64,000 bases of DNA from Denitrobaculum sp965232285 (GTDB lineage: Bacteria; Pseudomonadota; Alphaproteobacteria; Kiloniellales; Kiloniellaceae): contig CBDDPL010000004.1 of NCBI GenBank assembly GCA_965232285.1, forward strand, positions 1,302,001-1,366,000. Reading direction: 5' to 3'. Made by a program: the position numbers and the translations under genes. Under the pieces are notes generated by a model. That model saw only the letters and a program-made list of their open reading frames with translations. It did no database searches and was not told the origin of the DNA. Shown here piece by piece: positions 27,067 through 35,471 of this stretch; position 1 is the first letter of the stretch; every line of letters starts with the position of its first letter.

Positions 27067-28560
27067 TCAGAGGTAGGAGAAGGCCCACTCGTTGTAGCCC
27101 TCTTCGCCGCGGTACCAGAGCACCTGATCCGAACCGCTCTCGCCATGGTTCCAGCGCTGTTTCTCGCCTTGTCCCATGGCGGCCTTGACCAGCGCGCGGC
27201 GTTTCTGGCTCAGCAAGATGTCGCGCGTCAGGGCGGCCTCGTCCCATTTCTCCGCGATCTCCCGGGTGAAGCCCTCGAGCAGTTCGCGATGCTCGGGAGA
27301 GCCTGCGAGGTTCACCCGTTCGTCCGGGTCGGCGGTGAGGTCGAAGAGGACTTCGCCGTCGTGGGAGGAGGAGATGAACTTATGGCGACCCCGGCGGATC
27401 ATGAAGATCGGTGCCGGCGTGGTCTCGGCAAGGTACTCGGCATAAACCGTGCGTGAGGCTGCGGGATTGCCGCGATCCAGAAGGCCTGTGAGATCAACGC
27501 CCTCGAGGCTCTCCACGGGACTTTCGATTCCCGCCAGCCCGTTGAAGGTTGGCAGCAGATCGAGGAGCGACGTCAGCTCGCCGACCCGCTGCGGCGTGAT
27601 CCAGGGCGCGCTCAGCAGAAGGGGCACCCGCATCGACTTCTCGAAGAAGTGCTTCTTGAACCACATGCCCCGCTCGCCGAGCATCTCGCCATGGTCCGAG
27701 GTGAAAACGATCACGGTGCTTTGCGCGGCGCCCGTCGCGCGCAGGGCTTCGAGAACGCGGGCGACCAGGCTGTCGATGTAACTGATAGAACCGTAGTAGG
27801 CCCGGATCGCGCGCCGCACGTCTTCGTCGCTGAAGCGGATTCCCAGCATGCCGAAGTCCCGCAGCAGGCGCGCGGAATGCGGATCATGCTCCTGTTCGGA
27901 CAGGGCCGGGACGCGCGGCATCGGGATATCTTTGTCGTCGTAGAGATCCCAGAACTCTTTGCGGCAGAGATAGGGCTCGTGCGGATGCGTGTAGGAAACC
28001 TGAAGGAAGAAGGGGCGCCGATCTTCTGAGCGTGCGAGATCATAGAGGTGCTGCACCGCCTTGAAGGTGACTTCCTCGTCGAAGTCGATCTGGACCGAGC
28101 GTTCGCAGACACCCGCGATCCGCACCGCCCGAGGATCGTTGGTGTCGCGTTTACCTTCGTTGCGCCAGTTGGGCACCCAGGCGAAGTCCGCGGGATAGAG
28201 ATCGGCGGTCAGGCGCTTTTCGAAGCCGTGAAATTGGTCCGGGCCGATAAAGTGCATCTTGCCGGACAGCGCGGTCTGATAGCCCGCCGCACGCAGATAG
28301 TGCGCATAGGTCGGGATCTCGGCGGCAAACTCGGCGGCATTGTCGTAAGCGCCGATCCTCGAGGGCAATTGGCCGCTCGCCATGGAAAAGCGCGAAGGCG
28401 CGCAGAGCGGAAAGTTGCAGTAGGCATTTTCGAAGACCACGCCCTGCGCGGCCAGCGCGTCCAGTGTGGGGGCGTGGCAGATCGGATCGCCATAGGATTT
28501 GAGCGCCGAAGCGGTGAGCTGATCGACCTGAATGAAGAGGATGTTGGGCTGGCCGGTCAT
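27067..28560 (-). CDS. betC: Choline sulfatase
   Basis: 497 residues from the ATG at 28560; the open frame runs on to 29472, but that part is antisense to the permease in another frame. It hydrolyses choline-O-sulfate to choline and sulfate in the cytoplasm. Sulfatase motifs: metal Asp in FIQVDQL, formylglycine Cys in LCAPSRFSM near 53 (C-x-P-S-R), SGKMHFIGP and TSDHGEMLGERG with metal Asp-His. The C-terminal region of choline sulfatases is present. It overlaps the permease stop by ATGA and ends a betaine/choline-sulfate uptake operon. Confidence 0.92.
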   Translation of the reverse strand: MTGQPNILFIQVDQLTASALKSYGDPICHAPTLDALAAQGVVFENAYCNFPLCAPSRFSMASGQLPSRIGAYDNAAEFAAEIPTYAHYLRAAGYQTALSGKMHFIGPDQFHGFEKRLTADLYPADFAWVPNWRNEGKRDTNDPRAVRIAGVCERSVQIDFDEEVTFKAVQHLYDLARSEDRRPFFLQVSYTHPHEPYLCRKEFWDLYDDKDIPMPRVPALSEQEHDPHSARLLRDFGMLGIRFSDEDVRRAIRAYYGSISYIDSLVARVLEALRATGAAQSTVIVFTSDHGEMLGERGMWFKKHFFEKSMRVPLLLSAPWITPQRVGELTSLLDLLPTFNGLAGIESPVESLEGVDLTGLLDRGNPAASRTVYAEYLAETTPAPIFMIRRGRHKFISSSHDGEVLFDLTADPDERVNLAGSPEHRELLEGFTREIAEKWDEAALTRDILLSQKRRALVKAAMGQGEKQRWNHGESGSDQVLWYRGEEGYNEWAFSYL

Positions 28561-29480
28561 TTGGCGCCTTTTGCAATGAGTTCGCGGACGGCCCCGACGG
28601 GCCCGGTCTGGTGCCACTTGCGATGGCCGCGGTCGCGCGAGGATACGCCGAAGCTCTGGGAGATCCGGTCGATGACGATGGCCAGGAACACGATCCCGAG
28701 CCCGCCGACCGTGGCCAGGCCCATGTCCAGCCGGCCGATGCCGCGCAGTACCATCTGGCCCAGACCTGTGACCGAGATCATGGAGGAGACCACCACCATG
28801 CTCAGCGCCATCATGATGGTCTGGTTCACGCCCGCCATGATGGTCGGCGTTGCCAGCGGCAGCTCGACCTTGAAGAGGGTCTGCCGGTTCGAGGCCCCGA
28901 AGGCGCGGGCGGCCTCGACCATATCGGCGCGCACCTGCCGGATGCCGAGGTTGGTCAGGCGCACCACCGGTGGCAGGGCGTAGATGAAGGTTACGATCAC
29001 GCCGGAGACATTCCCGATGGAGAACAGCATCACGATGGGGACGAGGTAGACGAAGGAGGGAATGGTCTGCATGAGATCGAGGAGCGGGCGCAGAACCGTC
29101 CAGAAGCGATCGTTCTTCGCCGCGACCACACCCAGAGGAATCCCGATCAGTGAGCAGAAGACGACGCAGGTCAGCACGATCGACAGGGTCGTCATGCTTT
29201 CTTCCCACGCGCCCATGAGCCCGATCGCGAGCAGGCAGGCCGCCGAGATAATGCCCAGCCGGCGGCCGCCGGCCTGCCAGGCCACCAGCGTGATGATGAC
29301 CAGGACCAGGAGATCGGGCGCCTCGGTCAGGCCGTCTTCTAGACCGCTGAGGACGATGTCGAAGGGCACCTTGACCGCCTGAAAGATGAAGCGGAAGTTG
29401 GTGACGACCCACTGCAGCGCGCTTTCGACCCAGGCGCCCACCGGGACCCATTCCGTATCGAAGATATCCCAAAGATCCAT
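28557..29480 (-). CDS. proW: Betaine/choline ABC transporter permease
   Basis: 307 residues, about six membrane helices. The permease motif EAARAFGASNRQTLFKVELPLATPTIMAGVNQ (about 195-225) is the EAA loop that docks the ATPase. It resembles ProW/ChoW of the ProU class. Together with the genes on each side it imports quaternary ammonium osmoprotectants; the neighbouring sulfatase suggests choline-O-sulfate or betaine. Substrate cannot be fixed from the permease. Confidence 0.9.
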   Translation of the reverse strand: MDLWDIFDTEWVPVGAWVESALQWVVTNFRFIFQAVKVPFDIVLSGLEDGLTEAPDLLVLVIITLVAWQAGGRRLGIISAACLLAIGLMGAWEESMTTLSIVLTCVVFCSLIGIPLGVVAAKNDRFWTVLRPLLDLMQTIPSFVYLVPIVMLFSIGNVSGVIVTFIYALPPVVRLTNLGIRQVRADMVEAARAFGASNRQTLFKVELPLATPTIMAGVNQTIMMALSMVVVSSMISVTGLGQMVLRGIGRLDMGLATVGGLGIVFLAIVIDRISQSFGVSSRDRGHRKWHQTGPVGAVRELIAKGAK

Positions 29481-29494
29481 GAGACCGGGCTCCT

Positions 29495-30505
29495 CTATTG
29501 GCGCAACGCCGTCAGGGCGTCCTTGATGGTGATCTGGCCGACCGCCGCGTGATCGCCGCTCATGACCGTGACAGGCGCCTGATCCTCCATGAAGAGATCG
29601 ATGATCTCGCCCAGTTCGGAGTCCTCGCGAACGGTTTTAGGCGTGGCCTCCCGGCCCTCCAGCGGCGACATGATCGATTCCGCCCGCAGCAGCCCGATGC
29701 GGCTGATGCCCTTGACGAAGTCGGCCACGTAGTCGTCCTTCGGGTTGGTGACGATCTCTTCCGGCGTGCCGATCTGCACGATCTTGCCGTCGTTCATGAC
29801 GGCGATGCGGTCCCCCATACGGATGGCTTCATCGAGATCATGGGTGATGAAGAGGGTGGTCTTGTCCATATGGGCCGAGAGGCCCAGGAACTGATCCTGC
29901 AACTGCCGCCGGATGAGCGGGTCCAGGGCGGAGAAGGGCTCGTCCATCAGGAGGATTTCCGGATCCGCGGCCAGGGCGCGCGCCAGGCCGACCCGCTGCT
30001 GCATGCCGCCTGAGAGCTGGTCCGGATAGTGATCGGCCCAGCCGGCCAGATCGACCGTGGCCAGAGCCGTTTCGGCGGCCTGCCGGCATTCGGCAGGTGC
30101 GATGCCACGCACCTCCAGACCAAATCCGACGTTCTCCGCCAGGGTGCGGTGGGGCCAGAGCGCCATATGCTGGAAGACCATCCCGATGGTTTCCGCCCGA
30201 AGCTGCCGCAACGCCGCTTCGTCCATGGTGTCGACACGCTTTCCGGCGATATGGATCTCGCCCGCGGTCGGCTCGACCAGCCGGTTCACATGGCGCACCA
30301 GGGTGGACTTGCCGGACCCCGACAGGCCCATGATGCAGAAGATCTCGCCCTTGGCGACGCCGAAGCTCGCGTCCTGCAGGCCGAGGACGCAGTTGAAGCG
30401 GTCGCGGACCTCCTCCTTCGAGAGCTTGTCGGTGCGGACGGCCTCCATGGCCTCCCGGGACATCCTGCCGTAGATTTTCCAGAGGTTGCGGCATTCGATC
30501 TGCAC
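29495..30505 (-). CDS. proV: Betaine/choline ABC transporter ATP-binding protein with CBS domains
   Basis: 336 residues from GTG 30505, chosen because ProV-type proteins begin close to IECRNLWKIYG; the frame also opens at GTG 30556. Walker A GLSGSGKST, Q-loop VFQHMALWPH, signature LSGGMQQRVG, Walker B ILLMDEPFSALDP and switch His in FITHDLDEA. C-terminal CBS-like part (residues about 255-335), typical of ProV, through which ionic strength gates transport. Middle gene of a proX-proV-proW-betC operon. Confidence 0.9.
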   Translation of the reverse strand: MQIECRNLWKIYGRMSREAMEAVRTDKLSKEEVRDRFNCVLGLQDASFGVAKGEIFCIMGLSGSGKSTLVRHVNRLVEPTAGEIHIAGKRVDTMDEAALRQLRAETIGMVFQHMALWPHRTLAENVGFGLEVRGIAPAECRQAAETALATVDLAGWADHYPDQLSGGMQQRVGLARALAADPEILLMDEPFSALDPLIRRQLQDQFLGLSAHMDKTTLFITHDLDEAIRMGDRIAVMNDGKIVQIGTPEEIVTNPKDDYVADFVKGISRIGLLRAESIMSPLEGREATPKTVREDSELGEIIDLFMEDQAPVTVMSGDHAAVGQITIKDALTALRQ

Positions 30506-30577
30506 GACAGCACCGCCTTTCCTGCAGAGGGAGAGGGGCGTCGTGCTAAACGACACCCCGTCGTGGTCGGTCGAAGG

Positions 30578-31537
30578 TCAGTTGGCGGCCTTTGCGGCTT
30601 CCGCCACCCAGCCGTCGAACCGGGCCTGGTTGGCCTTCACCCAGTCCTGGGCATGCCGGCGGAAGTCCTCCAGGCTGTTTTCGCCGTCGCGCAGCTTCAC
30701 CTGGGCGGCGTTCACCGCGCCGATCGGAATATCCACCAGTTCGAAGAACTTGGCGGCGGCGGGATTGTCCTCGAGGAAATCGTTGTTCGCCACGATGTAG
30801 ACGTCGTTGATGGCGAAGCCCGGGTCGAAGCCGCCGTCGGAGGGAACGCCGATCTGCACGACGTCCTCGCCCGGTACCAGAACGTCGCTGATCCAGTTCG
30901 GCGTCCAGGTGTAGTAGAGGATCGAACCGCCATCTTTGTAGCGGGTGATGGTGTCGGCCATGATGGCGAAGTAACTGCCCTGGTCGTGTTGCACCCGGTC
31001 GCGCAGTTCGTAGTCGTCCAGGTGCTTTTCGATCGCCAGTTCGCAGCCCCAGCCCGGATTGCAGCCCGAGAGGTTGGCGCGGCCGTCGCCGTCGCTGTCG
31101 AAAACGGCTGCGAGCTTTTCTTCGCTCAACTGTCCGATGTTTTTGATGCCATGCGCTTCGGCGGTTTTCTTGTCGATGAAGTAACCCTGTCCGGCACCGG
31201 TGATGGCCGCCTTCACGCGGGTCATGACGCTCTCGCCGCCCGACTTGTCGAAGAAGCCGTTGTGCAGGGGTTTCCAGTGATTGAAGGTGTAATGGGCGTC
31301 CCCGGAAGCCACGGCGAGGTGTACCGCCGGGAAGTCCGCTTCCAGGGTTTCCTCGACCTCGTAGCCCAGGGCCTCGAGACCGAGTTGCACGACCATATGC
31401 TGGAACCAGGCGTTGGCTGGCGAGCCTTTGATCGGCGAGACCGAAACGCCTTTGCCGGGCATGTCGCCGGCCATCGCCGGAAATGCGAGACCCGCGCTCA
31501 GGACCAGCGCGCAGGACAGTTTTCCGAAAGACTTCAT
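30578..31537 (-). CDS. proX: Periplasmic glycine betaine-type binding protein
   Basis: 319 residues with a signal peptide cleaved near AMA-GD. The mature protein follows E. coli ProX closely in motif order: DMPGKGVSVSP, LASGDA-like VASGDAHYTFNHW, YFIDKKTAEAHGIKNI, GCNPGWGCE and YTWTPNWISDVL. The Trp residues that make the aromatic betaine box in ProX (in the NHW, PGWG and YTWTP strings) are present. So betaine or a related quaternary ammonium is the expected ligand, rather than the ChoX-type choline site. First gene of the leftward operon. Confidence 0.9.
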   Translation of the reverse strand: MKSFGKLSCALVLSAGLAFPAMAGDMPGKGVSVSPIKGSPANAWFQHMVVQLGLEALGYEVEETLEADFPAVHLAVASGDAHYTFNHWKPLHNGFFDKSGGESVMTRVKAAITGAGQGYFIDKKTAEAHGIKNIGQLSEEKLAAVFDSDGDGRANLSGCNPGWGCELAIEKHLDDYELRDRVQHDQGSYFAIMADTITRYKDGGSILYYTWTPNWISDVLVPGEDVVQIGVPSDGGFDPGFAINDVYIVANNDFLEDNPAAAKFFELVDIPIGAVNAAQVKLRDGENSLEDFRRHAQDWVKANQARFDGWVAEAAKAAN

Positions 31538-31565
31538 GTGACCCTCCCTTGACGGCCCCTTTCTT

Positions 31566-31594
31566 GGCGATGGGGCCAGGTTTTCCTTATCGCC
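31566..31594. promoter_or_regulatory. Inverted repeat in the proX-lysR divergent promoter
   Basis: GGCGAT (31566-31571) and ATCGCC (31589-31594) are inverted copies 17 bases apart within the short divergent region. LysR regulators often bind inverted repeats in such a position. The arms are short and the call is tentative. Confidence 0.25.
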
Positions 31595-31664
31595 GCATAT
31601 CGTCGGCAGGGCACAGGGCTTTGTGAAGTTCCAAAATCTGGTTCATTATGTTAATTATTATGTT

Positions 31665-32573
31665 ATGGGAAATCTGCGCAAAGACCTTGTAAAGCTCAAT
31701 TCACTGATCACTTTCGAAGCGGCTTGCCGAAATTCAAACTTTACGCGAGCGGCTGAAGAGCTCAACGTGACACGGGTGTCCGTCAGTCGTCAGATTGCCG
31801 AACTGGAGGAACTGCTTGGCGTAAGACTGTTTTATCGCGATCACCGAAAAGTCAGCCTGACACAGGCAGGACGAGCCCTGGAGTCGGAAGTCTGTCCGGC
31901 GCTGTACCAGATCGCCGATGCTTTGCAGCGTGTTGCCGCAACGACGGGTGAAAGCCGGTTGACGATCACGACCACGGCGGCCTTTGCAACCTACTGGCTC
32001 ATGCCGCGCCTGATCGGCTTCAGCGATCTCTACCCCGACATCGAACTGAACCTGATGGTGTCCGATCGCATGCTGGACCTCGAGACCGAAAGCGTGGATA
32101 TCGCGATCCGCTACGCGAAGACTCCGCCACCCGGAAAGTCCGTCACGAAGCTGATGTCCGAGCGGGTCTTCCCGGTCGTCAGTCCGAGGTATCAGGCGCG
32201 GACGAAACTGGCGCATCCGGAAGACCTTCTGCGCGAAAACCTGCTGCACCTCTCGGGCATGTACCGCCCCGGCGCGCGCTGGCCGAACTGGTTCCGGAGC
32301 AACTCCCTGGCGCCGCCACCGGAATCCAACGGTGTCGTGATGAACACCTACATCAACATGCTGCAGGCCGCGATCGAAGGGCAGGGGATCGCCCTTGCCG
32401 GCAACCCGCTCGTCGACCCCTATCTGGCAGACGGGTCCTTGCGCAAGCTGCCGGGCTTTCCCGAGATCGACCGGGACTTCTACTACCTGATCGACACGAC
32501 CAACGAACGAGACGATGCGCGTTGCTTTCGCGAGTGGATACTCGATCAGAGCCAATCGACATTCGGTGTCTGA
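31665..32573 (+). CDS. LysR-family regulator, probably of choline-sulfate/betaine uptake
   Basis: 302 residues from ATG 31665 (MGNLRKDLVKLNS), or 316 from GTG 31623; neither has a strong ribosome site. Helix-turn-helix: SLITFEAACRNSNFTRAAEE then LNVTRVSVSRQIAELEELLG. The substrate domain follows from about 95, with FATYWLMPRLIGFSDLYPDIEL, typical of the GcvA-like branch. Read divergently from proX-proV-proW-betC. Choline-sulfate gene clusters carry a LysR factor in this position, so control of that operon is the natural inference. Confidence 0.88.
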   Translation: MGNLRKDLVKLNSLITFEAACRNSNFTRAAEELNVTRVSVSRQIAELEELLGVRLFYRDHRKVSLTQAGRALESEVCPALYQIADALQRVAATTGESRLTITTTAAFATYWLMPRLIGFSDLYPDIELNLMVSDRMLDLETESVDIAIRYAKTPPPGKSVTKLMSERVFPVVSPRYQARTKLAHPEDLLRENLLHLSGMYRPGARWPNWFRSNSLAPPPESNGVVMNTYINMLQAAIEGQGIALAGNPLVDPYLADGSLRKLPGFPEIDRDFYYLIDTTNERDDARCFREWILDQSQSTFGV

Positions 32574-32636
32574 AGTGGTGTGCATTCACCGGATGAACGA
32601 ATCGCCAAGGGCGATTGCATGTAACCCGGATCTGAT

Positions 32637-32840
32637 CTAGAGCATTTTCCGACCACACGGGATCAATTTGATGAGCCTTCAAAGCCCGCCGGAGGCCGGG
32701 TTCTTTTCCGCTCTGACAGCGTTGCGGCTCTTATCCGATGCGGCGGCATCCGATGCGCTGCATCGCATTGCGAACCGCGCCTTGTCAGAACGGAAAACCT
32801 CCCCGGTCAAATGATTCCCTGTGGTCGGAATATGCTCTAG
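32637..32840. mobile_element. MITE-like palindromic element C
   Basis: 204 bases. Terminal inverted repeats start CTAGAGCATTTTCCGACCAC (from 32637) and, on the opposite strand from 32840, CTAGAGCATATTCCGACCAC: one mismatch in 20, and pairing continues past position 30. Inner arms GGTTCTTTTCCGCTCTGACA (32699-32718) and TGTCAGAACGGAAAACC (32783-32799) also pair. The centre has small hairpins and a 30-base core (32736-32765) shared with element A, although the ends differ. No coding capacity. It lies after lysR, and its right end supplies the stop TAG of the FecR-type gene. Confidence 0.75.
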
Positions 32841-34738
32841 CGCTGCAGGGCGGCTTCCTTGCGCGCGGCTTCGAGATCTTCGGCGCGGTAGGGGCGTCGG
32901 CCACAGTCTTCCTGGAAAGAGCGCTGGATTGCCCGGAGTTGACGCTCGTTCTGCCGTGCCTCCGGCAGGATCTTGTCTTTGTACTCCGAAAACAGCCGGA
33001 GCCGCTGGTCAAGCAGCGCGTTGTAGGCCTCCAGAGTTTCGGGTTTGCTGGGGTCGGTTTTCGGCAGCATCTCGTCGAGCCTGACATCCAGGGCGGCGAT
33101 CTCGTCGGCGGTGGCATCCTGCTTTTGGCTGGATCGGTCGACACGGAGTTTCTGCGCGAGGTAGTCATCCTCGATCCGCAGGCAGGCGGAGAGCTCTTCG
33201 CGGCTCAGGACGTTGCGACTGCCGGTGTCCTGTGATGTGAGTTTCTGCTCCGGTTTGAAGAGGCCGGCGGTCTCGTCCTGACTGCCCAGATAGCCCTTGG
33301 CGCCCAGAAAGTCTGAGCCGCCCGTGGCCGCCTTTTCCGTCGAGCCGGCGGACGATGAAGGTGGAGGCGGGGGTGGCGGCACGCCCAGGGCCGCCGCGAC
33401 GGCCTCGGCCGTCATAACATCGTCTGGTTTCTTTTCTTCTGCCGTGGCCGCGCGCGCGATGATCAGGTCGACCGAACCGCCTGCGCGGCTGTTGCTGCCG
33501 GGCAGGGGGCGCTGCTCGAGCACCGTGCCGGGCGCAGCCTTCGCATCCTGCTGATAAACGACCCGTCCGATCAACTGACGACTTTCTTCCAGCTTGACCC
33601 TGGCCTGTTCGAAGTCCAGGCCGATCAACGCGGGAATCTTTGTGCTGTCCGCGCTTTTCTTCGGGGGAACGGCCGGGGCTTTGGGCGGGCTTGCTGGGGA
33701 AGCGGCGGCTACATCCTTCTCTGGCACGACCTTGCTCGTCGCCGAGTCTTCCGCTGCCGGTTTGCTTACTAAAGCCCGGCTTGGCGAAGACCGGCGCGGC
33801 GGCGCTTCGCGCAAAGCCGCGATCAGCGCATCGTCGATCTCGGTGGTGCCCGGCAGTTGCCGGTCGAGACGGAAGGCGGCGACGGCGCGCAGGGTGCGTG
33901 GTCCGGCCACCCCGTCGGGCGGACCCGCGTCGTAGCCGAGTTCGTTCAGCAGAGTTTGAGCGTTTCTGTTGCGCGCCTTTTCGGCCGCGGCCTGTTGCGG
34001 AGCGGCCGCTTGAGACTCGCTTGGTACCTGTGCGGCCGGTCTCGGAACGGCAGGCGTCTGCGCGCCGGGACTCGCGGCCAATGCGGCCACCACACCGAGG
34101 TTTGAGAGGGCGGTGATTCGCTGTGTGATCTCGTCGTAGTTCTGACCACTGACCGGCCGTGTCACCAGCGGTGCGTCTGCGATGAGGACCGCTTCGTCCC
34201 GCGCGCGCAGCGTGACCACCTGTGCCGAGGGACGGGTCAATTCGAGGCTGCCCGAAATCACCGTGACAATGGCGCGTTCCTCGCTGATGTCGATCTCGAA
34301 GCTGCCTTCGCCGGCAGTGATGCTGCCGTAGTTGCTGCTGACGGTGATCGGCAGCAGCTTCTGCGTCGTCGGTTTGAGTTGCGCGAACATGCGCCCAAAG
34401 CTGACCTTGACCTCGCCGCCCCGGAAATCGACCTGGGTGTCCGGGTGGACCACGGCTTCCCAGGACTGATCCGCGTAGCCGATAACCGCGGTCTGATCGC
34501 CTGTGACGAGAGAATCGCCGGTGACCAGTGTCATCCGCGTCACGCCGGCGAAAGGGCGTCCGCCGCGCAGGACCAGGATGTTACCCACCTCGCGCTCGTT
34601 CGCGAGCCGCTGTTGCATAACCACGGCCTTGAGGATCGGACTTTGCGGATCGGACCAGTTGATCGATTGCGCGGAGAGGCCGGACGAGATCCCGGCGAAC
34701 GACCAGAGAGCGACAAAAGTCATTATCAGGACGCGCAT
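32837..34738 (-). CDS. Exported FecR-like / peptidoglycan-binding / PASTA protein
   Basis: 633 residues from ATG 34738, which opens a signal peptide (MRVLIMTFVALWSFAGISSG, cleavage near SAQ); a GTG at 34834 would add 32 basic residues. Order: FecR-like beta domain about 60-190 (LVTGDQTAVIGYADQSWEAV, ISGSLELTRPSAQVVTL); Ala/Pro/Gln linker; PG-binding-1 domain about 258-312 (TLLNELGYDAGPPDGVAGPR); second linker; PASTA domain about 366-430 (IPALIGLDFEQARVKLEESR, EQRPLPGSNSRAGGSVDLII); a long charged C-terminal region with three Cys. Probably a periplasmic wall-associated protein. The domain mix is uncommon. Its stop codon lies inside the end of element C. Confidence 0.75.
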   Translation of the reverse strand: MRVLIMTFVALWSFAGISSGLSAQSINWSDPQSPILKAVVMQQRLANEREVGNILVLRGGRPFAGVTRMTLVTGDSLVTGDQTAVIGYADQSWEAVVHPDTQVDFRGGEVKVSFGRMFAQLKPTTQKLLPITVSSNYGSITAGEGSFEIDISEERAIVTVISGSLELTRPSAQVVTLRARDEAVLIADAPLVTRPVSGQNYDEITQRITALSNLGVVAALAASPGAQTPAVPRPAAQVPSESQAAAPQQAAAEKARNRNAQTLLNELGYDAGPPDGVAGPRTLRAVAAFRLDRQLPGTTEIDDALIAALREAPPRRSSPSRALVSKPAAEDSATSKVVPEKDVAAASPASPPKAPAVPPKKSADSTKIPALIGLDFEQARVKLEESRQLIGRVVYQQDAKAAPGTVLEQRPLPGSNSRAGGSVDLIIARAATAEEKKPDDVMTAEAVAAALGVPPPPPPPSSSAGSTEKAATGGSDFLGAKGYLGSQDETAGLFKPEQKLTSQDTGSRNVLSREELSACLRIEDDYLAQKLRVDRSSQKQDATADEIAALDVRLDEMLPKTDPSKPETLEAYNALLDQRLRLFSEYKDKILPEARQNERQLRAIQRSFQEDCGRRPYRAEDLEAARKEAALQR

Positions 34739-35399
34739 TAAGGCGGCGCGCCCGGCGCCTTCATGGCGCGCTGCCAGCCTGTGGTCGCGTTTGCTTTTCG
34801 AGATGCCAGGGTCGTTAACCTTTTGATCCTTCACGTCTTCATTCTCGCAGCTTGAGCCCGAACTGATCGTTAGTGTACCACGACTTCTCGAAAAGGGCGC
34901 AGGAGAGTCGTGTCGAGCTGCTTCTACTGTTGTTAGAACCGGTGACGATGTGACTTCACAGCAGAAACACTGCGGCCGGAGAGGTTATTCCGAGTCCTTA
35001 TCTCGCTTTCCATCTTAAGCTTTGCGAACGCGCTCGCGGCCGCGATCAGGAGGGCAGCAGAGCAAGGAATTGCGAGCGCGTTACCTCCCGCACTCAAATA
35101 AAGCCGGGCGGCGGGGCGAAAAGAACGGATCTGACGGTCGCCTGAAAGTCCTATCACGCTGATATATATGTTAATTTTCTTGCCGCTTAGTTGGTCGCTA
35201 CTAGGCGGGCACAGCTTATCACGTGATTTCACAAGTCTGTGTAACTCCGCTCCATTGGGAAAAAAAATCCCTATTGTTTCATTTGCTGGTTGGCGGGGTG
35301 GTCAACGGCCAACTCCGTCGGACAGTGGTCCGGTTCCTTTCCAGCACTCGGGGAGCCGGATCTAAAGCAAAGTCCTCATCCCTCGAGGATCTCGCGGGG
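34739..35399. other. Intergenic region, about 660 bases
   Basis: Divergent region between the FecR-type gene and the NPC-repeat gene, less GC-rich than its surroundings. It contains the alternative GTG start of the FecR-type gene at 34834. A 99-codon minus frame (34933-35232) has no coding character. Apart from the hairpin that follows, no element was recognised; promoters for both genes must be here. Confidence 0.35.
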
Positions 35400-35421
35400 G
35401 GACCGGGCTTCGGCCCGGTCC
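35400..35421 (+). promoter_or_regulatory. UUCG hairpin in the leader of the NPC-P460 gene
   Basis: GGACCGGGC TTCG GCCCGGTCC, a perfect 9-base stem with a cUUCGg-type tetraloop, lies about 50 bases before the start codon. It is followed by TCTTCCCTCGC rather than a T run. It could be an RNA stability or attenuator hairpin of the downstream gene. Confidence 0.5.
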
Positions 35422-35471
35422 TCTTCCCTCGCAGGGATTGAGAAACAAAAAATAATTGAGGAGGTGGAGAG

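Noticed and set aside
27067..29472. Single 801-codon frame covering sulfatase and the permease region
   Set aside because: The upstream two thirds of this extension lie in another frame over the permease gene and read as Arg/Gly/Pro-rich shadow; the sulfatase starts at 28560 and overlaps the permease stop by ATGA.
34933..35232. 99-codon minus frame in the FecR-NPC intergenic region
   Set aside because: Irregular composition, no start signal, antisense to the leader of the next gene.
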